A DNA stretch of 38,023 nucleotides, taken from Glycocaulis profundi. GTDB taxonomy: Bacteria > Pseudomonadota > Alphaproteobacteria > Caulobacterales > Maricaulaceae. Under the pieces are notes generated by a model that did not search any database, was not told the DNA's origin, and saw only the letters and a list, made by a program, of their open reading frames with translations. Below, piece by piece: positions 24,976 to 32,224 of this stretch. The stretch is from positions 1 to 38,023 of the forward strand of contig VJOU01000026.1 of assembly GCA_007050995.1 (NCBI GenBank), given 5' to 3'. Each line of letters opens with the position of its first letter. The first letter of the stretch is position 1. A program made the position numbers and the translations under genes.

Positions 24976-26229
24976 ATGAGCCTTTTCGCCCTCCTGCGCG
25001 ACCAGCCGCGCCTGATCGCATTCGGTCTTTTGTTCTGCTTCGGCTCCTCGCTGGGGCAGACCTTCTTCATCTCGTTCTTCGTGCCCGGCTTCATGCAGGC
25101 TTTCGGGCTGAGCCAGACCGGGATCGCGGGGGTGTATGCGGGCATCACCATCGCCGCGGCGGCGGGGCTGGCCTGGGCGGGACGGCATATCGACCGGATG
25201 GATCTGTCGGTCTATGGCGCGCTCGTGTGCGCCTTCCTCGGATCAGGCTGCTTCCTGCTGGCCGGGTCGTGGGGCCTGCCCGCGCTGGTCGCGGGCCTGT
25301 TCATGGTCCGGCTGGGCGGACAGGGGCTGATGAGCCATGTGGGGATGACCGCGGTGGCCCGGTATTTCGCCGCACGGCGCGGCGCGGCCATCGCGCTGGC
25401 GGCGCTGGGGTTTCCGCTGGGCGAAATCCTGCTGCCCCTGCTGACCGTGGGCGCCATAGAGACGCTGGGCTGGCGCTTGACCTACGCGCTGGGGGGCGCG
25501 GCGCTGATGGTTGGCGTGCTGCCTCTGGCGCTGTGGCTGGTCCGGGGCGAGGCGCGCTTCCGCGATCCGGCGAAAGCCGAGGCCCGCGCAAAGGCTCGCG
25601 GCGAGACCCTGCCCGACGCGGATGGCGCGGCGGACGGGCCGGTGGGGGTGATGAGCGCGAAGGCGCTGTGGCGCTCGCCGCTCTTTCTGGCGCTGGCCCC
25701 CGCCTATGTCGCCGCGCCCTTCGCGGTGACCGCCCTGATCTTCCACCAGTCCGCCATCGCCGCCGAACGGGGCGTCGGGCTGGAGGTGTTCGCCGCCAGC
25801 TTCGTGCTGTTCGGCGTCGCCCAGATCGTGTTCGGCACCGCCGCGGGACCGCTGGCCGACCGCTTCACGGCCCGCGCGCTCTTCCCGCTGCATCTGGCGC
25901 CCTTCGCGGCGGGCGCGGCGCTGCTGGCGCTGGTCCCCGCGGCGTGGGCCGTGCCCGCATACATGACCCTGATGGGGGTCTCGTCAGGGTTCAGCGCCAC
26001 CCTGCGCACCGCGCTGATCGCCGAGCTGGTCCGGCCCATGGAGCTGGGCGCGGCCCGCTCGTCCCTGACCGCGCTGATGGTGCTGTCCACCGCGCTGGGG
26101 CCGGTCGCCTATGGCGGGCTGCTGGCGCTGGGCTGGGGGTCGGCCGGCATGCTGTGGACCACCGTGGCCGTCACGCTGGCGTGCAGCCTCGTGGCGGTGG
26201 CCGCCTCGGCCCGGCGCGCGCCGGGCTGA
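24976..26229 (+). CDS. MFS transporter
   Basis: This 417-aa inner-membrane protein has 12 predicted hydrophobic segments split by a cytoplasmic loop at about 190-220 (R-D-P-A-K-A-E-A-R-A-K-A-R). Conserved features are a G-R-H-I-D-R-M-D loop after the second segment, L-M-S-H-V-G-M-T-A-V-A-R-Y-F-A-A-R-R-G near 115-133 and G-P-L-A-D-R-F-T-A-R after the eighth. This matches the major facilitator family of secondary transporters of unknown substrate. It lies next to oxidase genes, so metal or haem-related substrates come to mind, but no metal-binding motif is evident. A repeat/hairpin element precedes the ATG directly. Confidence 0.85.
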   Translation: MSLFALLRDQPRLIAFGLLFCFGSSLGQTFFISFFVPGFMQAFGLSQTGIAGVYAGITIAAAAGLAWAGRHIDRMDLSVYGALVCAFLGSGCFLLAGSWGLPALVAGLFMVRLGGQGLMSHVGMTAVARYFAARRGAAIALAALGFPLGEILLPLLTVGAIETLGWRLTYALGGAALMVGVLPLALWLVRGEARFRDPAKAEARAKARGETLPDADGAADGPVGVMSAKALWRSPLFLALAPAYVAAPFAVTALIFHQSAIAAERGVGLEVFAASFVLFGVAQIVFGTAAGPLADRFTARALFPLHLAPFAAGAALLALVPAAWAVPAYMTLMGVSSGFSATLRTALIAELVRPMELGAARSSLTALMVLSTALGPVAYGGLLALGWGSAGMLWTTVAVTLACSLVAVAASARRAPG

Positions 26230-26241
26230 GGCGTTCAGGCC

Positions 26242-28692
26242 CTACCGTCCGCAGTCGCGGCCCACGTGACGGTCGAGCCAGCCGGTCATCTCCCACAGGG
26301 CGTGATTGACCGACTCCATGGCCCGGTAGCCGTGACTCTCATGGGGCAGGACCACGTAGCGCGCGGTCGCGCCATTGCCCTTGAGCGCCGCGTAGAAACG
26401 CTCGGACTGGACCGGGAAGGTGCCCGAATTGTTGTCCGCGTCGCCGTGGATCAGCAGGATCGGATCGGTGATCTGGTGGGCGTAGGTGAACGGGCTCATC
26501 TCCATGTAGGTCTCGCCCGCCTGCCAGAAGGTGCGCTGTTCGGCCTGGAAGCCGAAGGGCGTCAGGGTGCGGTTGTACGCCCCCGACCGCGCGATCCCGG
26601 CGGCGAACAGATCGGTGTGCGCCAGCAGGTTCGCCGTCATGAACGCGCCGTAGGAGTGACCGCCCACCGCCACGCACGAGGCCGTCGCGACGCCGCGGTC
26701 GACCACCGCGTCCACCGCCGCCCGCGCGCTGGCGGACAGCTGCTCGACATAAGTGTCGTTGGGCTCGGCCCCGTCCCGGCCCACGATGGGCATGGCGGGA
26801 TTGTCGAACACCGCATAGCCCTGGGTCAGCAGGAACAGGTGGGACGAACCCATCGGCCGCACGAAGCGGTTGCCCCGGTCGACCACCTGACCGGCCACGT
26901 CCGGGTCGGTGAACTCGGTGGGATAGGCCCACATCACGATGGGCAGCGGCCCGTCGCGCTCGGGATCATGGCCCTCGGGCAGGTGCAGCGTGCCTGACAG
27001 CGCCACCCCGTCATCGCGGGTGTAGGTGATCAGCTCGCGCCGCACGCCCGCCAGATCGGGGGCGGGATCGGCGAAATCGGTCAGCGCCTCGCTGGTCCCG
27101 GCTTCGAGATCGCGCAGGAAGAAGTTCGGCGCCTCGTCCGCGCTTTCCCGGCGGGTGACGATGCGCCCGCCGTCGGCGTCAAGGATCGCCACCGGCTGCT
27201 CGTAATACGGCGCCTCGGCGCGCCACAGCCGCGCGGTCTCGCCCGTCTCGATGTCATAGCGGTCGATGAAGGGGAAATCGCCTTCCGCCGTGGAGCCGGT
27301 CCCGCTCAGGAAGAAGGCCGCGCCGTCCTCGCTGAGCCGGATGCGGGCCTGACGCCAGGACCCGTCGGTCACGGGCATGCCCGGATCGTTGTAGCGGTCC
27401 TGATAGTTGCGGGTCAGGATCTCTTCGGCCTCGCGCCCGCCGGACGGATCGGCGGCGTAGCGGGTTTCGGTGCGGGTGTTGAACCAGCGCGACACGACCA
27501 GCGCCAGCTCGTCCCCGCCCCACATCGCGTTCCAGTACCGGCCCGACAGCTCGGCCAGCGTCTGCGGTTCGCCGTCGAACGGCGCGGCGAGGGTCATCAC
27601 CCGGTCGCGCACCTCAGCCTGAGATGAGGGATCGCCCCCGTCGGCGGCCTCCGCCCAGACCAGGACCGCATCGGCGTCCGCCCGCCACGAGGCGCTGCGC
27701 GGGCCTTCGGGCGCGGCGTCGCGCGAGGGCGGCAGATCGTCAAGCGCGGGCCGGTCGATCAGCTCGAACACCTCCGCCCCGCTGCGGTCGATCACGCGCA
27801 CCGACTGGGGGAAGCGCTGGGCGGGCACGACCCGGCTGTAGGGGCGTTTCAGCTCGGTCAGCAGGATGTGCGAGCCGTCAGGCGACGGGTTGGCGTCCAG
27901 ATACACGCCCGGCGCGCCGACGGGCCCGGCCTCGCCGCCGTCCGCGCTCACCACCGCGAGCTGGCTGGTGAAGAAATGCTCGAACAGCGCCTCGTCATGG
28001 GGATCGCTGAGAAGGTCCTGGAAGGTGCGCGCGGGCGCGGTCCGGCCCTCGTTCTCGTCGATCAGAGGGCCATCGGGGACCAGCGCGCGCTCGGGCAGCT
28101 CGCCGCGTCCTTCCGGGATCGTGTCGACCAGCAGGGTGTCCTCGTCGATCCAGCGATAGCCCTGACCGAAGGCGGCGTTGATGCCGAACGCCACCTGACG
28201 GGCCGACCCGTCAGCGTCGGCCACCCACAGATCCACGCCCTCCTCGCCCACCGCCATCAGCGCGACCCGGCCGCCCTCGGGCGACCAGACCGGGTTGGCC
28301 AGCCGCAGCCCGTCGGGCAGGTCGGCGGGCGTCTCGGCCCCCGTTTCAGCGTCGAGGAAGCTCACGCCCGTCAGCCACTGGACCCGCTCGTTCGCCGGGC
28401 CGTTGGTCTCAGGATTGATGCGGTAGCCCGCCAGCCGCAGGATCGGCTGGGCCAGATCGCTCAGGGGCGGCAGCGCCTCGCGCTCATACACCGCCATCAG
28501 CGCGCCCTCGGGGGCGGGCTGGACGAAGGGGGTGGGCGGGGCGGAGAGGATGTCGGCGATGGGCGCGGGCGCGGTCTGATATCCGCTCGCCACGGCCGTG
28601 GGCGGCGCGGCCTCCTGGGCCAGGGCGGCGCCCGATCCCAGAGCGAGAGCGATGGCGCTGGCCGCGGCCAGTCTGCAGCGAAGTCCGGTCAT
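26242..28692 (-). CDS. Secreted S9-family peptidase, glutamyl endopeptidase (S9D) type
   Basis: This 816-aa protein has a signal peptide (R-C-R-L-A-A-A-S-A-I-A-L-A-L, cleavage after A-L-A). A beta-propeller-like region runs to about 560, followed by an alpha/beta-hydrolase domain. The triad is visible: S680 in G-G-H-S-Y-G-A-F-M, D753 in H-G-D-A-D-N-N-S-G-T and H787 in P-H-E-S-H-G-Y. The blocks A-R-S-G-A-Y-N-R-T-L-T-P-F-G-F-Q and M-E-M-S-P-F are those of the plant chloroplast glutamyl endopeptidase group, which cuts after Glu. Glu specificity is inferred from that resemblance. It is probably periplasmic. An AGGGG site precedes ATG 28692. It is divergent from an APC permease, which could take up the released amino acids. 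Confidence 0.88.
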   Translation of the reverse strand: MTGLRCRLAAASAIALALGSGAALAQEAAPPTAVASGYQTAPAPIADILSAPPTPFVQPAPEGALMAVYEREALPPLSDLAQPILRLAGYRINPETNGPANERVQWLTGVSFLDAETGAETPADLPDGLRLANPVWSPEGGRVALMAVGEEGVDLWVADADGSARQVAFGINAAFGQGYRWIDEDTLLVDTIPEGRGELPERALVPDGPLIDENEGRTAPARTFQDLLSDPHDEALFEHFFTSQLAVVSADGGEAGPVGAPGVYLDANPSPDGSHILLTELKRPYSRVVPAQRFPQSVRVIDRSGAEVFELIDRPALDDLPPSRDAAPEGPRSASWRADADAVLVWAEAADGGDPSSQAEVRDRVMTLAAPFDGEPQTLAELSGRYWNAMWGGDELALVVSRWFNTRTETRYAADPSGGREAEEILTRNYQDRYNDPGMPVTDGSWRQARIRLSEDGAAFFLSGTGSTAEGDFPFIDRYDIETGETARLWRAEAPYYEQPVAILDADGGRIVTRRESADEAPNFFLRDLEAGTSEALTDFADPAPDLAGVRRELITYTRDDGVALSGTLHLPEGHDPERDGPLPIVMWAYPTEFTDPDVAGQVVDRGNRFVRPMGSSHLFLLTQGYAVFDNPAMPIVGRDGAEPNDTYVEQLSASARAAVDAVVDRGVATASCVAVGGHSYGAFMTANLLAHTDLFAAGIARSGAYNRTLTPFGFQAEQRTFWQAGETYMEMSPFTYAHQITDPILLIHGDADNNSGTFPVQSERFYAALKGNGATARYVVLPHESHGYRAMESVNHALWEMTGWLDRHVGRDCGR

Positions 28693-28726
28693 GTCGATTT
28701 TCCCCTATGGCGATCAATGCTTTGAC

Positions 28727-28757
28727 GGCCAGTCTGCCCCGCCGCGCCAGACAGGCC
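28727..28757. promoter_or_regulatory. Imperfect inverted repeat between peptidase and permease
   Basis: GGCCAGTCTG (28727-28736) and CAGACAGGCC (28748-28757) form a 10-bp dyad with one mismatch and an 11-nt spacer, in the 159-nt divergent gap. It could be an operator for either gene. No convincing promoter elements were assigned here. Confidence 0.3.
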
Positions 28758-28851
28758 AACCTTGGCGGGCGTCGCCTCACGCACTTGCGATCCGGCGGCT
28801 TGCCTCTTTGCGCCGGACCGGGCCAAGCTGGCCGCTGAAGGGGAGACCGCC

Positions 28852-30150
28852 ATGAGCAAGCCTGCGCTGGAGCGCCGCATCACCGCCTGGGGCATCTGGG
28901 CGCTGGCCGTCAACGGCATGATCGGGGCGGGCATCTTCGCCGTGCCCGCGGGCGCGGCGGCGCTGACCGGGGCCTGGAGCCCGCTGGTCTTTCTCGCCTG
29001 CGCGGCCCTGCTGGGCCTGATCATCCTGTGCTTCGCCGAGATCTCCAGCCATTTCCGCGCCACCGGCGGCCCCGCGCTTTATGTCGGGACCGCGTTCGGG
29101 CGTTTCGCGGGCTTCCAGACGGGCTGGACGGTCTATGTCAGCCGGGTGACCGCCTATGCGGCCAACGTCAATCTGATGATCGCCTCGCTGGGCTTCTTCT
29201 GGGCGCCCGCCGCGGACGGGCCGTGGCGGATCGCGCTGATCGCGGGCGTGATCGGCCTGCTCACCCTGATCAACATTCTCGGCACGCGGCAGGCCATGGG
29301 CTCGGTGGGGCTGCTGACCGTCGCCAAATTCCTGCCCCTGATCGCGGTCGCGGTCGGCGGGCTGTTCTGGATCGACGCCAACGGCCTGACCCAGACCGGC
29401 GCTGGCGGCTTTCCTGAAATCGCCAGCTTCGGCGCGGCGGCGCTTCTGGTGGTCTACGCCTTCGTGGGCTGGGAATCAGCGGTGATCCCGGCGGGCGAGA
29501 GCCGCGATCCGGCGCGGGACATGCCCCGCGCCCTGATCTGGGCGCTGGTTTCGGTGGCGCTGCTATACGTGGTCATCCAGTGGGTGTCGGTGTCGGTGCT
29601 GGGCGATGACCTGGCCACCAGCGAGACCGCGCTGATGGACGTGGCCGGGGTGCTGTTCGGCCCATGGGGCGCGACGCTGCTGGCGGTGGGCATCATCGTG
29701 TCCATCGGCGGCAACATCGCAGGCACCACGGTGTCCGCGCCGCGCCTGACCTACGCGCTGGCCCGCGAAGGCACGCTGCCGCGCTTTCTGGGCGCGGTGC
29801 ATCCGCGCTTCCACACCCCCGCCGCCTCGATCCTGGTCTTCGCCCTGATCGGGCTGGCGCTGGCGGTGTGGGGCTCGTTCGTGTGGCTGGCGGCGATGAG
29901 CGCGCTGGTGCGGATTCTGGTCTATGTCGCCTGCATCGCCTCCATGCCCCGCATCCGCAAGGCGCAAGGCGGCGCGGAGGGCAGCTTCCGCCTGCCGCTG
30001 GGCTGGACCATCCCGGTGCTGGCCGTGCTGGGCTCGCTGATCCTGATCACCTCGGTCTCGCTGACCTCGGTGATCGCCACGGCGGTCTTCCTGGGGCTCG
30101 GCGCCGGGCTCTATTTCGCCTTCCGGCGGGACCCCGAGCCGGAGATCTGA
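28852..30150 (+). CDS. APC-family amino acid permease
   Basis: This 432-aa inner-membrane protein has 12 predicted hydrophobic segments. The first contains the APC hallmark G-M-I-G-A-G-I-F-A-V-P, whose unwound Gly-rich helix binds the substrate amino group. Y-A-F-V-G-W-E-S-A-V-I-P-A-G-E lies in the sixth segment region, as in amino acid/polyamine/cation symporters. The substrate cannot be read from the sequence. The frame is open upstream, but ATG 28852 has AAGGGGAG 5-6 nt before it. It is divergent from the secreted glutamyl-endopeptidase-like gene, which supports uptake of peptide-derived amino acids. A 14-bp stem terminator follows. Confidence 0.88.
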   Translation: MSKPALERRITAWGIWALAVNGMIGAGIFAVPAGAAALTGAWSPLVFLACAALLGLIILCFAEISSHFRATGGPALYVGTAFGRFAGFQTGWTVYVSRVTAYAANVNLMIASLGFFWAPAADGPWRIALIAGVIGLLTLINILGTRQAMGSVGLLTVAKFLPLIAVAVGGLFWIDANGLTQTGAGGFPEIASFGAAALLVVYAFVGWESAVIPAGESRDPARDMPRALIWALVSVALLYVVIQWVSVSVLGDDLATSETALMDVAGVLFGPWGATLLAVGIIVSIGGNIAGTTVSAPRLTYALAREGTLPRFLGAVHPRFHTPAASILVFALIGLALAVWGSFVWLAAMSALVRILVYVACIASMPRIRKAQGGAEGSFRLPLGWTIPVLAVLGSLILITSVSLTSVIATAVFLGLGAGLYFAFRRDPEPEI

Positions 30151-30153
30151 ACA

Positions 30154-30197
30154 GCAAAGGGCGGCCCCCGACGAACGCGTCACGGGCCGCCCTTTGC
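30154..30197. terminator. Bidirectional terminator hairpin
   Basis: GCAAAGGGCGGCCC (30154-30167) pairs perfectly with 30184-30197 around a 16-nt loop. The T-run is only three bases on either side, so termination may be partial. It separates the convergent permease and serine hydrolase genes. Confidence 0.75.
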
Positions 30198-30209
30198 TCA
30201 CTTGAAGCC

Positions 30210-32177
30210 TCACTGCTCCACGTAAACATACTCGTGCTGGCTGTCGCGGATGGTCAGGGTGCGGGCGCCGTCCTCGCCGCCCACCAGGGCTTCAAGGCCG
30301 ATGGCGCCGGGGCCGACGGTGACCACCGAGACGGTGCCGTCCGAGTTCTCGCGGGTGGCCAGGGGCGCGTCGACGACGCCCGCGCGGAGCCATGTCTCAC
30401 CATCTTCATCCCGGATGGCCAGTTCGCCCACTTCGTCGTTGCGGTAGTGAGCGGCCAGGCCTGCGAGCACGTCCGCGTCGCCGGGCAGGGTCAGGCGGTC
30501 GCGCCGGGAATCCGCCTGCGTTCTCATGCGCTCGGCGGCGGTGGCGACATCGTCCATCGCTTCGGGATTTCCGTCATACATCACTTCGAGCAGGCGGCGC
30601 AGGAAGGGGCGGAGCATCGCCGCGCCGTCATCGGCGTTGGTCAGGATCACCGCGCCCACGCCCGCCTCGGGCAGGACGAAGAAGGTGCTGCGATAACCCA
30701 GCAGGGTGCCGCCATGGGTGACGACCGGCACGCCCATGACCTCCTGTTCAAACAGGCCCATCCCGTACCAGCTGTCCTCGCCGACCATCACGAAGGGCTC
30801 GCGCCGTTCAAGGATGTTCTCTTCGGACACCAGCCGCTCGCCGTCCGGCGTCAGACCGGCGGACAGCTCGAGCTGGACGTAGCGGGCCATGTCCGCCGCC
30901 GTGGACCACGCCCCGCCCGCTGGGCGGTGAGGGAAGACGGTCTCGTTGAAGGCGTTGCTCATCTCGACCACGGCGCCGTCGACGTCCCGCCCGTGGGGGC
31001 GCGCCCAGTCGCCCTGCATGGCGTCCTCCAAGCTGAACCCGGTGTCGGGCATGCCCAGCGGCTCGAAGATGCGGGTGTCCATCGCGCGGTCGAACGCCGC
31101 GCCCAGCTCCATGTCCGGGTAGGCGAGCGCGCCGCCCAGATAACCCGCCGCGGACGCCATGAGATTGTTGTACTGGAACAGCTCCCCGAAGCCGCTGGTG
31201 GGCTGGGTCTCGGCGAGCTGGCGGAAGGTGTCGGTGGCGGGCGCGCCCGGCTCGGCGAGGATGAAGCTCATGTCCTTGCGCGGCAGGCCCGTGCAGGCGC
31301 AGACCAGATGGCGCACCCGGGTGGCGAGCGTGGTGACGTCGTCGCCCAGGCGGAACTCGGGATAAAGATCGGCCACCGGCTGGTCCCATTCGAGCAGGCC
31401 TTCATCGGCCAGCACCGACAGGAGCAGGGTCGCCAGAGGCTTGGTGTTGGACGCGATCATGAACTTCGTGTTCGCCGTCACCGGTTCGGGCGAGCCGAGC
31501 TGGCGCACGCCGACCCCGCCTTCCCACACGACCTCGCCGTCCTCGATCAGCGCGATGCCCGCGCCGGGCACGCCGAGGGTCTCGATGGCCTGCTCGGCGA
31601 ATTCACGCATGAGCTCCACGCGTTCGGGGGTCAGGGAATGGGCGGTGCGCCCCGCGAAGCTCTCCCGCTCATACCCGTCCGGCCTGAGGCTCTGGCGGAT
31701 CAGGGAGACGGCGGCGGAGCGCCGTCCCTGCACCGCCTCGGCGCCCTGAAGGATCATCACCGTCCACGCCTCGCCCCGGCGCAGGGCGAGGGCCTGGGCG
31801 ACCGCCCGCTCGTTGGGCGCGATCTCGTAGGAGACGCTCACCCGCTCCTCCCAGCCGTCGCGCGGCGCGTCCGGGGTCACCAGCCGCACCGTCCGGCCCG
31901 CCTCAGGATCGAACACCGCCCACGCCTGGGCCGCCGCGTCCTCGGCGTCCTGCGCCTCTCCCACGTCGACGACGGCCACGCGAAGATCGTCGGGCGCGGA
32001 CAGCACCGTCAGACCGTCCGAGGCGGTCTCCGTCCAGCCCGCAGGCAGGGTGTAGTCCACCCCGCCCGCGGTCCGGCCGGGCGTTTCCGCGCCGGCCGGG
32101 GTCTGGGCATGCAGGGCCGGAGCGGCGGCGAGGGTCAGGCAGACGGCGAGAAGTTTCACGGCCAGGACAGGTTTCAT
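30210..32177 (-). CDS. Exported serine hydrolase, S12/beta-lactamase family, with N-terminal extension
   Basis: This 655-aa protein begins with a signal peptide (K-P-V-L-A-V-K-L-L-A-V-C-L-T-L, cleavage after L-H-A). Residues about 30-185 are an extra domain I cannot assign. The S12 catalytic domain follows: S243-x-x-K246 in A-S-N-T-K, Y336-N-N and H488-G-G. Members hydrolyse amide or ester bonds in peptidoglycan-like peptides, D-amino-acid peptides or lactams. An unusual C293-A-C295 motif (V-C-A-C-T-G-L-P-R) sits near the active site. The C-terminal ~90 residues look like a small beta domain. It lies 47 nt after the TonB receptor on the same strand, with a GAGAGAGACG ribosome site, so the two are likely one operon. 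Confidence 0.88.
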   Translation of the reverse strand: MKPVLAVKLLAVCLTLAAAPALHAQTPAGAETPGRTAGGVDYTLPAGWTETASDGLTVLSAPDDLRVAVVDVGEAQDAEDAAAQAWAVFDPEAGRTVRLVTPDAPRDGWEERVSVSYEIAPNERAVAQALALRRGEAWTVMILQGAEAVQGRRSAAVSLIRQSLRPDGYERESFAGRTAHSLTPERVELMREFAEQAIETLGVPGAGIALIEDGEVVWEGGVGVRQLGSPEPVTANTKFMIASNTKPLATLLLSVLADEGLLEWDQPVADLYPEFRLGDDVTTLATRVRHLVCACTGLPRKDMSFILAEPGAPATDTFRQLAETQPTSGFGELFQYNNLMASAAGYLGGALAYPDMELGAAFDRAMDTRIFEPLGMPDTGFSLEDAMQGDWARPHGRDVDGAVVEMSNAFNETVFPHRPAGGAWSTAADMARYVQLELSAGLTPDGERLVSEENILERREPFVMVGEDSWYGMGLFEQEVMGVPVVTHGGTLLGYRSTFFVLPEAGVGAVILTNADDGAAMLRPFLRRLLEVMYDGNPEAMDDVATAAERMRTQADSRRDRLTLPGDADVLAGLAAHYRNDEVGELAIRDEDGETWLRAGVVDAPLATRENSDGTVSVVTVGPGAIGLEALVGGEDGARTLTIRDSQHEYVYVEQ

Positions 32178-32224
32178 GATCGTCTCTCTCGGTTCGGGAT
32201 GGACGGGCTGCGGCGCGGCATCCC

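Noticed and set aside
24976-26229. Assignment of the MFS gene as a CcoA-type copper importer because of the oxidase neighbours.
   Set aside because: The Met/His metal-binding motifs needed for that call are not evident. Position alone is not enough.
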